Positions 21,482-33,781 of a stretch of 64,000 bases of DNA are shown here, one piece after another (position 1 is the stretch's first letter; every line of letters begins with the position of its first letter). The translations under genes and the position numbers were made by a program. The DNA comes from Balamuthia mandrillaris (taxonomy: Eukaryota; Discosea; Longamoebia; Balamuthiidae). The DNA lies in the NCBI GenBank assembly GCA_031835245.1, contig JAVKOQ010000064.1:62001-126000 (forward strand), in the 5' to 3' direction. The notes under the pieces are model-generated. The model did no database searches and was not told the origin of the DNA. It saw only the letters and a program-made list of their open reading frames with translations.

Positions 21482-22864
21482 CTTTTGCTTTCAATCTAAT
21501 ATAAATAAACTTGCATACATCAGAATTTATATCCGCGGATGTATTATTGCCAGAGCGAAGACTGGAGACATTGGTGGTACAGGCCTTGGAGTTGCAAAAG
21601 GGCACCTGCCTTCATCACAACACAACAGACAACAGCATTTCTTTATTTGAGGATCATTTTTGTCCACGGTAACTCACTCCCTTTCTCCCTCTCAATGTAA
21701 TATATTTTAATGTTTCAAATTTCGCTGTTGTTAAAGGGATAAGATACCAAGCAAAGCAAAACATGAACTTAAACAGCATACCGATGAGGTTTGGTTCCTC
21801 CAATTTTCTCACGGTGGCAAGTTCTTGGCCTCAGCATCTAGAGATAAAACGGCTATTATTTGGATTTTGGAAGAAGATGTAAGCATCCTCTGTTTTCTCT
21901 TCTTTCTCGATTCTTTTGTTGTTTTTGCTCCCTATTCTCTCTCTCTCAATTACAATAATGCTAATTCTGGTGTGTTTAAACAAAACAGACGGTACGACCA
22001 CTGCACATACTTTCTGGTCATGAAAAGAGCACATGGTATTTATCGTGGAGCCCGGACGACCGGTTGCTTCTAACGAGCGGTCTTAACGACTCGACTGTAA
22101 GGTTGTGGGATGTAGAGACAGGGACATTGATGCATAGCTTCCAAAAACATACGGACGCGATAACAGCATGCGCGTGGATGCCCGACGGCAACTTTTTTGT
22201 AACGGGTGGCCTCGATCGACAAGTTTATGTCTGGGTATGTTCTTCCTTTCCTTCCGTTAAGCACTTAATCTCTTCTGATCAAAAAAGGAACTCTATTTTG
22301 TTTCTTGCTTTTATTTTGCTCACGGACAGAATGTACAAGGAGAATTCGTGAAGAGCTATGACATTGCTTCATCGGAAATCAACGACTTGGCGATAAGTCC
22401 TGATGGCAAATGGCTGGTTCTCGTTTGTCAAGAAATGCATCTCATCGTTCTTGACTTGGAAACCGACCAAAAGTTTACGTACGTTTTTCTTTCGTGTGTT
22501 GTTTCTTGTTTTATTCGTTTTATTCTAACAAAAGGAGGCATGTTAACAGTTTACCTGAGACGGAGGCGATTACATCGATAAGTATATCGGAGGACAGCAT
22601 GCACGTGCTGGTTAACATTTCTACACGAGAGATTCATCTTTGGAATCTTCTCTCGCGAATGATGGTTCAAAAGTACGAAGGCCAACAGCAGGGACGTTTC
22701 GTCATCCGCTCTTGCTTTGGCGGAGCGAACCAGGCATTTATTTTAAGCGGCAGTGAAGGTATCTTTCTATTTGCAGCCTTCTCTTTCTTATGTTCTGCAA
22801 TTATATCTGTCTCTTTCTCCTTTTCCCTCTCTCTCTCTCTCTCTCTTCGTCTCTCTTTCTCTTC

Positions 22865-22903
<39 letters not shown>

Positions 22904-23322
22904 CACTAACATCAACTTTAAAATGAATATCATTGAACACATTAGACAATAAGGTGTATATATGGAACAGAGAACACGGAACGTTGCTCTACGCATTGGA
23001 GGGGCACGAGGGCACCGTCAACTGCGTGAGCTGGAACCCAACCAATCCCTACCAATTCGCCTCCGCATCCGACGACCACACCATTCGCATTTGGGAGAGC
23101 GAGCGCTCTCAACAGTATCTTAACGAGCTTTTGTCCAGCAGCAACAGCAATACTGTTCAACAACAAACGCCAAAGAAGAGAAGAAAAGGAGAAAACAACA
23201 ACAATGGCAACTCCTCACATCACCACATGCTTCGGAGCTGCGAGGAAAAGGACAAGCAAAAGGAAGTGGAGAACGGATCGAACAGCAGTGGTGCACTTTC
23301 GTTGGAGAAGACCACATCGTAG
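20049..23322 (+). CDS. WDR26: WDR26/GID7-type LisH-CTLH-WD40 protein
   Basis: Substrate-side subunit of the CTLH/GID E3 ubiquitin ligase. Order: a basic/acidic disordered N-terminus (to about 20,560); a LisH helix pair ([14 protein letters not shown] then [10 protein letters not shown]); a CTLH segment ([22 protein letters not shown], split here between 21,100 and 21,160, then [10 protein letters not shown]); a [11 protein letters not shown] helix; then seven WD40 blades from [19 protein letters not shown] to the final [20 protein letters not shown]. The whole order matches animal WDR26, including SCFGG and the last-blade VYIW. About ten introns. The first exon is not resolved: 20049 follows a TTCAG acceptor and no in-frame ATG with a good donor was found upstream. 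The first internal ATG (20,485) would still keep LisH. A Ser/Asn/Lys tail follows the propeller. The stop is TAG at 23320-23322. Confidence 0.9.
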
Positions 23323-23439
23323 TTCCTATTCTTTTTTTGTTTTTGTTTCGGGCACCTCCTGGATGCCTCTTATTGTTATTGCCACTTTTGTAGATATGTT
23401 ATTTCCCTCCAACTCTCCTTTTTTTCTATTGCCTTCTTG

Positions 23440-23445
<6 letters not shown>

Positions 23446-23475
<30 letters not shown>
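23446..23475 (+). repeat. (GA)n tract between convergent genes
   Basis: A pure GA run between the WDR26 stop and the kinase stop at 23584. It reads CT in the kinase transcript and probably lies in its 3' UTR. Confidence 0.9.
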
Positions 23476-23477
<2 letters not shown>

Positions 23478-23583
23478 GAACTGGTTCTGCCTCTCTTTCA
23501 GAGTTGACCAGAAGAGAGAAAGAGAGAGACTCAACAAAAGAGAGACAGAACCAGCATACACAATACAAGAACCATTGTCTCAC

Positions 23584-26145
23584 TCACTTGAACTCTTGCG
23601 GAGAAAAAAAGGGATGTTGAAGAGCCTCTTCAAGCCGAGGTCGGTCTTTGGGTTTGATGGCCAGCATCCATCGGGCCAACTGGAAGGCCTCTTCGCAGCA
23701 GTGAGGAGAAGGGCGCCAGTACCGATTGGGACAACCAGGAGTGGGCAGGAAGGAGATGTATTCGAACTTGTGATCCTTCCTCTCTCTTTTGTTTGTTTGT
23801 TGTTGAACAGAAGAATGTCGTCAGTTGTTAACACCTCCAAAAGAAGTAGAAGATGAAGAAGAAAAACAGGAAGGTAAAGAAGAAAAGGGCGTACTCCAAA
23901 GCATCTATCCAATCACAAAGGTGGGACAGTGTCTTGCCAGGAGGCGCTTTGTGCAACCTCTTCACCATGGCAAGTGCAACATCATCGCGCTTGAGCCAGA
24001 TGCACAATAACTTTTGAGGGATTGCATTGAGTTGAGCAAAGAAGTGTGGAGATTCAGATGCAAGGGGATGGAGCATACCCCCTCCAACAAAACGATTCCA
24101 GCGCTCCACACATCGATGGCGCTGCTGGCTCTGACAACAGCTTCTCCGCTGTGAAGCTCCGGCGGGGTGTATCCTGGCGTCCACCCCGTTTTACCAATAC
24201 ACAGTGAGTGATCGAAATCTATCAGCACCGTTCTCTGTAGGTTGATGCAACCCCTCCGATTGTTATTGGTAGCACCAACGGTGATAAAACAAACGACAAC
24301 AAACAGCACAGCGGAACCAACAGCACGAAACAAAAAACCAAAGAGCAAACCCTAGCAGCGGTAAAAATGATGTTGGCGGCCTTCACGTCGTGATGAACAA
24401 TGCCTTTCCGCTCACATTGCAAAAGTGCCTGTTGATGCATTCGGAACAGAAGGGACATTTAGCCTTTGCGATTCGCAACACATAGGACATGAAGCGAGGA
24501 AGCATGTGGAACTACCTTCAAAAGCTGGGAAAAATATCCACGAAACATCTCCGATGTGACAGATGGATCGTTGAGAGGAACGGATGGACCCAAGTATTGT
24601 AACACCAGCTCGTCATCTGTGGTCTCGCCGTACAATCGCACAATGCCCTCGCAGCCACGCAAAGCTTGCAAAGCTTCGCACTCCTGGTCCTGCCTGCTGT
24701 AATTTTCATCGGCCCGTCTTTTCAGCGCAACCACTTCTCCTGTTTGCTGGTTCTTAGCCAGTTGGATTTCCACTCTTCGGCTCTGTAGCATAACACACTC
24801 CATAAGCTACAGTTGAGATAGGGATAGAGAAGAGAGGACAAGCCTTGCTTATGAAGTCAGGCAGCAAATCGAATTTTTGGTTGTTTTCCAAGCACTCAAC
24901 TACATGGCAGTTGTTGTAGTTGTTGTTGTTGTTTTCGTTCTTGTTCTCAGTGTTATTGTAGTCGTCGTCCTTCTCCTCCTCGCCTTCGTCAGAGTAAGGC
25001 GATGTTGTTGGCTCACAACTACGTGGGATATCTGTAATGCGGTGTTCTCCTGCTCTAAACGAGTAATAGTTGGCAAACAGGATAAAGTTTGCTGGCTCTT
25101 TCAGGGACGATGCTAGATGTAGGCCGTGCAATCGTAGGTACCATAGTGCACGGAAGATAAGAAGAAGCTGGTCCCCTGTGATGTTTATAGTCAGTCAGGT
25201 TTAAAGTAAAATGGAAGATACATCTCGTAGCACAATGCGTTGCTGTTCATCGAGTGGCGGTAAGTTAGGCTTCTTTAATGAATGAACGTTAGAGGAAGCA
25301 TACATATCTGCGGTGCTAGTGGAGGGGTGCGTTTGATGCTAGATGGTAATAAAGCCCAAGTACACGCCATCACAGATGCTCAGGTTTTCCACGTTTATAC
25401 GCGTCTTCATGAAGCCCAGGTCAAAGCTCGAAGAAGGGAAGGCGTCTTTGCTCAGTCCCACTATTCCATCACGTTGGCTTCGCAGATAATCTGCTGCTTC
25501 AGAAGGAGGCTCATCGTCTACTAGTCCACCTCCCCTGTTCTTCGGAAGAACAGGGACCAGTTAGTTTAAAGTAACAGCAAAACAAAAGAAGGAGCAAGAA
25601 CCATGCTATTGCCAGAGAAGGGGCACCAACTCGAAAGCAGGAATACAGGGCAGGATTGAGCTCATGCTTGCAGGGAGCATCAGCCTGTACAGCGTCGTCA
25701 GCGTTTGCGAAATTGGAGCGCAGGAGATCAAGCAACGTCGAAAGGCAACATGTAAAGGCATCGTCTGTTGTGCTGAAGGTAAGCAGCTTTGGGAGCCACG
25801 TGTAAAAGTCGTAAACTTCATCTCTGAACCTCAAACGAAACCTTGGCTGTATTCAACTGTGTAAGAAACCGAAGTAACACGGATAAAAACACTTACAATG
25901 CTTGGTGGCTCAGGCATGTATCTTCGTAGCTCTGACTCAAAAGCGGTGCCCACACGAAAGTGGCGGTGCCCGTACAAGGCGGACACCCACCAACAAAAAG
26001 AGTTTCCGTGATAGTCCACCACCACCCGGCCGTCCTCCCCCATTCTCATGTCTCTAATAGGTTCAATGCTGAGAGCGCGCAGCTGCTGCTCCGACAAGGC
26101 TGTACGCTTTCCTCCCAACGGAGCGGTAGGCTCCATTGAAGCCAT
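23584..26145 (-). CDS. Divergent serine/threonine-type protein kinase (tandem copy 1)
   Basis: A probable cytosolic protein kinase. From ATG 26145 come an unrecognised N-terminal domain with the block NSFCWWVSALYGH, a helical region (about 25,830-25,650), an acidic/poly-Asn linker (about 25,000-24,900), then the kinase domain: VVALKRR (lysine), HHDVKAANIIF (catalytic loop, HHD rather than HRD), DFD in place of DFG, TPGYTPPELHSG (P+1/APE), AIDVWSAGIVLLEG (helix F), and a C-terminal CEEAFQLARWMLAIKPKDRP. Lys, catalytic Asp and metal Asp are all present, so activity is plausible. No clear glycine-rich loop was seen. The last exon (about 23,780-23,584) is read in a frame that connects through an intron starting GTACGC near 23,900. 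The stop is TGA at 23584-23586. A truncated paralogue lies just upstream. Confidence 0.75.
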
Positions 26146-26229
26146 CCGATGACTCCCGTCCCTTCGTTCAAAATGTCGACAAGCAGAACTCTTTCCTCAT
26201 GAGAAGAGATGAGAGAGAGAGGGAGATGC

Positions 26230-26269
<40 letters not shown>

Positions 26270-26384
26270 CAGAGAGAGGGAGAGAGACTGCATCTTCCTT
26301 TCTTTATGCGCAAAACTAGAAGGATTATACAATAAAGCAAGACCGAACCAGCAATGAAAAATTACTTTCTGCCACTATGAAGCT

Positions 26385-27430
26385 TCGGCGGGTGTAACCC
26401 GGCGTGCATCGGCTGCTGGTGAATTTGTGTTGACTTACAAACAGCGGATGATCGAAGTCTATCAACACGGTTCTCTGTATCCGTTGCAGCCACAAAAAGC
26501 AAAATAAAAATGGTGAAAGAAAACAACCTTATCGGCTTTGAAGATAATGTTGGTGGACTTCACGTCATGATGGACGATGCCTTTACGTTCACATTCCAAC
26601 AGCGCCTGCAGGAGGGAACTCAGAACAAAGGATGATAGAGAGAGGATATACCTTCAACAGTTGGTAAAAGTAAGCGCGAAACATCGTTACGGATGGATCG
26701 TTGGGAGGAACGGAGTGGTCCAAGTACTCCAACACCAAGCTGCCGCATTCGGTCTCGCCGTACAATTGCACGATGCCCTCACAACCACGCAAGGCTTGCA
26801 AAGCATCATGCTCTTGTTCCTGTTTGCTCACCTTTCCGTCTCGGCGTATTTTCAGGACCACCAACTCTCCGCTCTGAAGGTTTTCGGCCAGTTGCACCTC
26901 CACTCTTCGGCTCTGTACACCAAAAAATCTTTCTCTTAGTGTGTTGGGACAACAGTCTGAAACGGTGAATGCACGGTTGCAGAGCCGCAAAACCAGATGT
27001 GGATGATATCTTCCTTCATCTACCTCAGACAAAACAAACGAAACTGGCATCCGGCCCAGTAGATGCCGAATGCAAGAGGGTAGCTCATCTTGATCTTTTG
27101 TTGTTTCTTGCAGAGGAGACACATCTCCTAACATAAAGTAATACTGGTCAGGTAGACATGTTCAGCCACGTTTGAGCAGAGGAAAGGAAGAGAAAGCAAG
27201 CATACGTACACGTCATCGGTGCTGTTGGACGATTACTTCTTGTGCTTGATTGCAACAAACCCGAAATTCACACCTTCACAGGCACGCAAGTCCGTCCCAT
27301 AAGGATTCGTACCATGCAAGGCGGTTGAGGCATGTAACCTTTTAGCTCCGCTTCGAAGGCGGTGCTCACACAAAAATGTTGGCTGGTATCCACCAACTGA
27401 AGGAGTTTGACCAGATATTACGATGTACTC
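26385..27430 (-). pseudogene. Truncated kinase paralogue (tandem copy 2)
   Basis: A duplicate of the neighbouring kinase, sharing exon order and much sequence: an NSFSWW block at about 27,390; STAFEAELKGYMPQPP near 27,340; SRRVEVQLAENLQSGELVVLK; an ALRGCEGIVQLYGET block; HHDVKSTNIIF near 26,555; RTVLIDFDH near 26,470. Compared with copy 1 it is frame-shifted within the N-terminal block (near 27,390). It has also lost one C in the P+1 region (ACCCGCCG instead of ACCCCGCCG, about 26,395) and ends there, without helix F or the C-terminal lobe. Its 5' end runs into a long CTCTG minisatellite. It is probably a pseudogene, but the N-lobe exons are intact enough that a short pseudokinase fragment could still be made. 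Confidence 0.65.
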
Positions 27431-27446
27431 CATCCTTTGCTTCTTT

Positions 27447-27740
27447 TCTCTGCTCTCTGCTCTCTGCTCTCTGCTCTCTGCTCTCTGCTCTCTGCTCTCT
27501 GCTCTCTGCTCTCTGCTCTCTGCTCTCTGCTCTCTGCTCTCTGCTCTCTGCTCTCTGCTCTCTCTGCTCTCTGCTCTCTGCTCTCTGCTCTCTGCTCTCT
27601 GCTCTCTGCTCTGCTCTCTGCTCTCTGCTCTCTGCTCTCTGCTCTCTGCTCTCTGCTCTCTGCTCTTTCCTCTCTCCTCTCTCTCCTCTCTCCTCTCTCT
27701 CCTCTCTCCTCTCTCCTCTCTTCTGTCTCCTCTCTCCTCT
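27447..27740 (+). repeat. (CTCTCTG)n minisatellite with degenerate TC flank
   Basis: About 30 copies of the 7-base unit TCTCTGC with occasional 5-base variants, then TCCTCTC units. It lies between the KAE1 stop and the kinase fragment. It is purine-rich in the sense of both flanking genes, unlike nearly all other tracts here. Confidence 0.97.
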
Positions 27741-27806
27741 CTCACCTTCCACCAATGCTAACGACCATCAGTGAAAAGTTTCGGTTTATCGGAGACAGCT
27801 GAAAAA

Positions 27807-29718
27807 TTAATCATCTCGCCATGTTACCTCCACATCATCCGTCCTGTATCTGCCAACCCACCAACAACACAATGTCAAAAAATGAGCAACAGCAACACAA
27901 CATAAAACACCAAACCAAAACAAAAACAAACGAACGTCTATAGCCAACACAAAATGAACAAAATAGATATGAAGCAAACCTTTGTGTGCACCAAGTGTCT
28001 TCTAGTGGCGTTGTTTGGCCTGATTGGTGTTGTAATAATCCTGTCCACGCTATCATTGCTCCATTATCAATGCAGTATCTATTTATCACTCGCTTTCAGT
28101 AAAGAAGAAGCAGAACAAAAAGAACAATACGAATAAGAACAAGAAGCAGACAATAATACAACATACCTGTCGTCCATACCGCAAACGCGCCCACCTCTCT
28201 CAGCAACCATTTGGCCCATCATTTCTTGTAAACGTTCGTTACCTGTTATCCAACAAAGAGTGCAAGGAATCTCAGGAGAAGAACAAAAAAGATGGAAGAA
28301 ACAGAACGTACATCCAACACCGCCAACAATCAACACTTCAGATTGGCCGCAATGCGCCATCGCACGTTCTGTTATCTCCACCAACATCGCAAAGATTGTT
28401 TCTTTTTACAAAACTGAATGTCAATAGGGAGAACAGAAAGGAAAGCAAAAAACCGAACAAACGAGAGGGAGATGAAGAAGCCAAAGAAAGAGTTTGGTCA
28501 CCTTGAAGAGAAAAGCAGAGGTCCTCCACTGTACAGAGGCCTTTTGCCAACTGTTCGTTGGCGACATCGGAGATGGCGCTGAGAATACCTGAAAATGAGA
28601 CATCCATCCCTTTGACCACATAGGGCAGTTCAATGTATTTCTTTCCCCTTTGTGTATGTTTGCTGTTTAGGAGCAAGCCAAAGAGAAAACAGAGCGAGAG
28701 AAATGAGAGAAGAAATACTTTTTTGCCATCTGTTCAATGTTATAGCCAGGGCTGGGGTCATTGGACAAGTTCACGATGCGCGCAAACCTATCCAGGCAGT
28801 TGCCCACCGCGATGTCGATGGTTTCTCCAAAGATGCGGTACCGCTTTAACGAGTAGGCGATGACCTGAGTGTTGCCTCCGCTGACGTAAAGCACCACTGG
28901 GTTCTGTGCCTTGGTTACCAGTCTTCCCATTTCTATGTCTATTTTTTTTTTTTTTTTTGTTGAAAAGCTTTGTTGGAAGAAAGAAACGAGAAGAAGAGGA
29001 GAGCAGCAAGCATACGAGCTACACAATGGTTGACCGCAATGATGGGCTTCTTCCAAAGCTGAGCAACCGTTCGAACAACGATAGCCACCGACCTCAGCGG
29101 CGCTCCCATCCCTGGCCCTGCACACAACAAAAAATGGGAACCATGAGTTTAGCAGCCATCGCAACAACCTCTTTCTTTTTGGTCTGCTTTTCTCTCCTTC
29201 TGTCCTTCGGAGGCTTCCTTTGGAGGAAGGAAGACCAAACCTTTGGTATACGCGATGGCATCGATCTCTTTTGGTGTTAAATTGGCTTCTTTCAACGCCT
29301 GCGCGAGCTGTTGTTGTTCATGTAAGAACGAAGAAGTACGAGGAAGAACGAACAAGAAGAAGAAGAACAAGAAGAAGAAGAAGAAGAACAAGAACAAGAA
29401 GAACAAGAAGAAGAAGAAGAAGAAGAAGAAGAACAAGAACAAGAACAAGAACAAGAACAAGAACAAGAACAAGAACAAGAACAAGAAGAACAATAAGAAG
29501 AACAAGAAGAAGAAACAAAGAGTAAAAAAGAGGAGTAAAGAGGGCCAAACCAAAGGCAACACGTGTTGTTGGTGATGGTGCGCCGTGTCACGGGGCAAGA
29601 AACCAGTTCCAGGAGGGGTCACATACGTGTGTCGCACGTTGGCGAGGATGTTGCCCTCGCCGTCCACAATGCCCACGCCGATCTTGTTGGCGCTCCCCTC
29701 AAAGCCGACCACTATCAT
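27807..29718 (-). CDS. KAE1: tRNA N6-threonylcarbamoyladenosine synthase catalytic subunit (KAE1/OSGEP)
   Basis: Catalytic subunit of the KEOPS complex, which transfers the threonylcarbamoyl group to A37 of ANN-decoding tRNAs. ASKHA fold: [18 protein letters not shown] at the N-terminus, then [32 protein letters not shown], the metal-binding pair in [29 protein letters not shown]-equivalent [39 protein letters not shown], the DNGAMIAW motif, and the terminal [10 protein letters not shown]. Length is as usual for the cytosolic eukaryotic form (about 340 residues), with no mitochondrial presequence. About seven introns. The first holds a long GAA/GAAC repeat. ATG is at 29716-29718 and TAA at 27807-27809. 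Single-copy housekeeping gene. Confidence 0.95.
29336..29532 (+). repeat. (GAA/GAAC)n repeat inside a KAE1 intron
   Basis: AAGAAC and AAGAAG units over about 195 bases. In the KAE1 transcript it is TTC/TTG-rich, so it lies on the pyrimidine-rich side of the intron. Confidence 0.93.
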
Positions 29719-30021
29719 TCTCTCTCCTCCTTCTTGCCGATATTCTCTCTTTCGTTCTCTGTTTATTGTTGGATTTGGAAAGTATCGTTAAGCCATGAAC
29801 AATTATCGGTAGAAACTCGAGAAATCGCAAATAGGCAACCAAATAATTGTCGATAGGTGTGCCAATTGTAAGCTGTTTATTGGCTGAAAGGCTGAATTTT
29901 TCTCGACATCCACATAACTATGAAAAAATCGCAATATATGTTGCTTATATCCGATTATTTGCAGCTGAATTGTCTTGTGTCCCCTCTGCCTTCTCCCACC
30001 GCTACCAGCGAACCTTACCTG

Positions 30022-30132
30022 CAGAGTTTGGACAGCTTGCCGCCCTCACTCACTGCGACTCGCTCCTTCAACCCCTTGACAGCCTTTCCCTGCCGAGTTT
30101 GGCCAGCTTGCCGCCCTCACCCACTGCGATCT
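30022..30132 (+). repeat. Short direct duplication, about 71-base period
   Basis: The block GAGTTTGGNCAGCTTGCCGC and the following CCTCACYCACTGCGA occur at 30,024 and again at 30,095 with two or three differences. It lies in the gap between KAE1 and the TKL kinase (29,719-30,253), where no gene is supported. The gap also contains an AACAATTATC motif near 29,799. Confidence 0.8.
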
Positions 30133-30253
30133 CAACAATAACTCAGACTCTCTTGGGCAGCTGTCCACCGCAGGCTCGGTTTTATCATTTGGTACCCATG
30201 TGCTCTTTGTTGCCAATACTTTCTCCTTTCTTTTTTGTTGTTAGAGCGAAAAG

Positions 30254-32816
30254 TCAAGACCCGCCAACAATTCCTTTGAACAGGTCCACCAGTCTATCCG
30301 AAGAGTCACGGGGAGAGGCCTGATGGTACGTCTGCAGGCGCTTCACTATCTCTTGGAATGAAGGCCTAAGGCGGACGGCAGAAGAAAGAGTGTCAAAACA
30401 CAGAAATAGCTCACACAAAGAGATACGGAGAGTAACATCGACACAAACCGTTTTTTCGGATTCTTGTGCCAACAGTCTTTGATGAGAGCAGCAAACTTTT
30501 TGGGGCAGTCAAGAGGAATGACCGGCCGTTTGTGGTTCCATCCTACTTGTTTCCTTATCTCCGCTGTATTGAAATCAGCGAAGGGCACTTGCTGTGTTAT
30601 CATCTCCCAACATATCATTCCAAAACTGTACACATCACTTTTGTAGTTGTGGTCGTGGTTTTGCCTAAGGGTTAAATGTTGCAAACATAACGAAGGTAAG
30701 AAATGTAACATACACTTTTTCAGTATAAGGCTCTCCTCGTAATAACTCGGGTGCCATCCTGGTCAGTTGAAAGTTAAGAAATGAAAATGGTAAAAAGCAA
30801 GAAAAGAAGGGAGAAAGAAGAACACAAGACTAACAGGCAAAAGACGAAAAGTAAGGAAGCAAACCAATTAGGGGTGCCACACGACGTTTTTGCCAAAGAG
30901 CCTTTCTGCTTTATCTTGCTGAGCCCTTATGGATCACCAAACAACAGTGTTAATTCCTCATCATTTCAGCACATAGAAAGTAGACTTACCGAAATCGCAT
31001 ATCTTGACGTTGTAATGCATGTCCACCAACAAGTTCAAACTCTTCACATCTCGATGGAGTATATCTCGGCTATGGAGATATCCCAAACCAAGAGCAGCAT
31101 CGAGGGCCATTTTCAACACCAACTCAAACGGAAAAGCTTTGTTCGATGTGGTTTGTGGTGTTGTCGCTGACGAAGAAGGGTTATTTTGGTGATCTATAAG
31201 AGCTTTCACGTGTGACGGCGTTCTGGGTCTTACGTTTAAGAGGGGTGGTTCGTTGTTGTGATTATTGTTGAGGCTGATAACTTGATGTTGTTGTGTTTGT
31301 TTTGCGTTTGTTTGTTGCTGTTGTTGTACTTGTTGCCCTGAAGTTCGTCCAATTGATATCTTTTTCAACCATTGCCTTGTTTTCGGTTTGTTGCCATTTT
31401 CTTCCGTTTTGCCGTTCTTTCTTTTCTTGTTATCTGCTTTTTCTTCTTTATTTTCCTCTCCTTCTTCCTTTTCTTTGTCTTTCTCCTCTGTCATATATCG
31501 ACCCGAGCTTTTTTCTTCTCCCTCTTTTACCCGTTCTCTTGGAGAGAGCATTGGCGTTTCCTCGTTTTTCGCTGGCAACCATCCATATCTGTAGCCAAGG
31601 CTGCCATCGTAGCCCTCTTTGAGAACATGAAACAAGCTGCCACGTGGCATCCACTCTGTAACTATACATAAATGCGGTGGTTGAACACATGCTCCCATAA
31701 ATAATACCACTGCAATGATTTGGATTCAAGTAAATGAAGAGAATGATAAGACAGACCTTAAATTGCATTCAAGAGAGAGAGAGAGAGGGAGAGGGAGGGA
31801 GAGAGAGAGAGGGAGAGAGAGAGAGAGAGAGGGGGGGAGAACCTTGAGGATGCCGAAGCTTGCTCATTAGAACAATCTCATCTCGGAAATCTCGTATTAG
31901 TGCCTCATCCAAGATATGCATCGGAAAAAGCACCTTCTTTACAGCCACACATTGACCATGCCATTCCTTTTTGTTAACGGCGAGACATAAAAGCATTAAG
32001 ATAAGCGTGAAAGAGAACCGGAGGAAAGCGAAAGAGACACTATGAAAGAGAGACATACGCCTTTGTACACTTCTCCAAAACTACCAACTCCAACACGCTC
32101 GGACAAGGATAGTTCCGAGTAGTCGATTTCCCAGTCAAAGGGACACTCTACTTGAGCCTCTTCTTCCGCTTTCAATCCAGAGGGCGAGCCGCTTTCCTTC
32201 AAAGCCACGTTTAACAAACCTGCCACTCTATTTCGTTCAATCTTCGCTGTTTCTGTCTCTTCGTCTGATATTTTGTTGGCGGTTGGACCATCAGTTTCTT
32301 CTGTCTTTGTTCGTGTCGCAGTTGAGTCACTCCATAAGCCTCTAACGCTGGGTGGCGTTGCCGATAATACTTCCCGAAAATTGAATTGTTGCCACATCAA
32401 AAGCCAGTAGCCACCTCCCAATAGCACACACCACGCCGTTAACTCCCATACCAAGTCTGCGTTCATTCAACAATTAGTCGAGTGAGAGAACTAAAGCACG
32501 AGAGAGAAGAATAGAAGATAGAATTTACCCCAACGAAGGATGAGAACCCCGCATAAAAAGAGGGCAATGGCCACTCTTAGAAATGAAGTTGCAAGCTTGT
32601 TGTTCTGTCTTGCTTTGAAATGGAGATGGGCCAACAAGCAGATGGCAACGACAGGAAGCAAGAGACGCGTCACAAGCCGAAGCAGAAAAGAGACCATTGC
32701 CGAGAAGCGACTTGTTGTTACTTGTACCTCTTGTATGCCCCCTCCATTCTCTTCTACCTCATCAGCTTAAGAAGTAAACAACCCATACAAGAAAGCTGGT
32801 CAGTTGAGAGAGGTGG

Positions 32817-32858
<42 letters not shown>

Positions 32859-33504
32859 CTCACCCAAACGAAGCACTTCCGTGAGCTTGAGGCAATAAGG
32901 GCTGGCATAGACATAATTGGCTGAGTACAGGCCAACATACCACGTGGTAACCCCAGCAGAAGCAGCAGCACTCCTCGTCCTCACCGTCAGCAGCAACGAG
33001 GCGGTGGTCCCTGGTTGCCCTTGGCCCTGATCCTTGCGGGTTGCTGGGGTCGGCTCCACCACCTGAAGCATGGAACCACCTTCACCTGCGGTGGCTGTTG
33101 TATTGTCCCGAGTGTTGGCCTTCAGATCAAAGGACTGAGCGGTGGGAAGAGCGTCTTTGTGGAGGTACAACACGACATCATCTCCTCGTGCGGTCCGCGA
33201 CAGGTGGAAGCTCAGTTCGGTTTCTGTCCCTCCTCGAGCTGTTGGTTTTCGAGAGAGGAAAAAAACACCAAAGGTAGGTTAGTTGCCAAGTTGGGGTGGG
33301 CAACAACAAAAAAAAAAGCAGGAAAACGAAACTGATGGCTTTGCTTTGAAAAGAAAAGTACTTCCAGCTGTCTCTGAGCAAACCGCCTACATGCCCGCAA
33401 GCCTCTTGTCCGGGTACCAAACGCTGCACCGCCGCGCGAGTGGGACCAGCTGCGACCAACAGGCAGAACGCCAATAAGGACACCCAGGCAACTCGCCGCA
33501 GCAT
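30254..33504 (-). CDS. Receptor-like TKL-family protein kinase with signal peptide and three TM helices
   Basis: A probable plasma-membrane or endomembrane signalling kinase. ATG 33504 opens a signal peptide (VAWVSLLAFCLLVAAGPTRA), then about 190 Cys-poor, Ser/Thr-rich luminal residues, two TM helices near 32,680-32,540, a third near 32,455-32,400, a cytoplasmic linker, and a kinase domain: VGVGSFGEVYKG (gly-loop), VAVKKV (lysine), EWMPRGSL (hinge), LHRDVKSLNLLVD (catalytic loop), DFG, the activation segment TSCGTPNWMAPELL, SDVYSFGMICWEM and the final IKDCWHKNPKKRPSF. All catalytic residues are present. About 150 Lys/Glu/Gln/Asn-rich residues are inserted between hinge and helix E (about 31,600-31,180). 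About nine introns, several with GA tracts on + (CT in the transcript). The stop is TGA at 30254-30256. Receptor TKL kinases are typical of Amoebozoa. Confidence 0.88.
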
Positions 33505-33781
33505 CCGTCCTCTCCTTCCTGCTCTTCCGCTTCTTTTTAAAACTTCAAAACAATAAACACCCGAAGTTCAGCGGTTCAGCGTGCAAGGTCAAATTTGGAA
33601 GCTATGTAGGAGGTGAATTGGACAGTTTTTCTCAGGGTTTAGACGCCTTCGCTGTGCTAAGATGTAATATGTGGTGGAATGCAACAAATGTAAAATATGT
33701 GCTATAGGGAAGGGGGAATAGGCGGCGTCAGAAGAATAGGGCAAGCGTTGGCCTCTCCTCTTGGGTTTGGTGTGTGTATGC

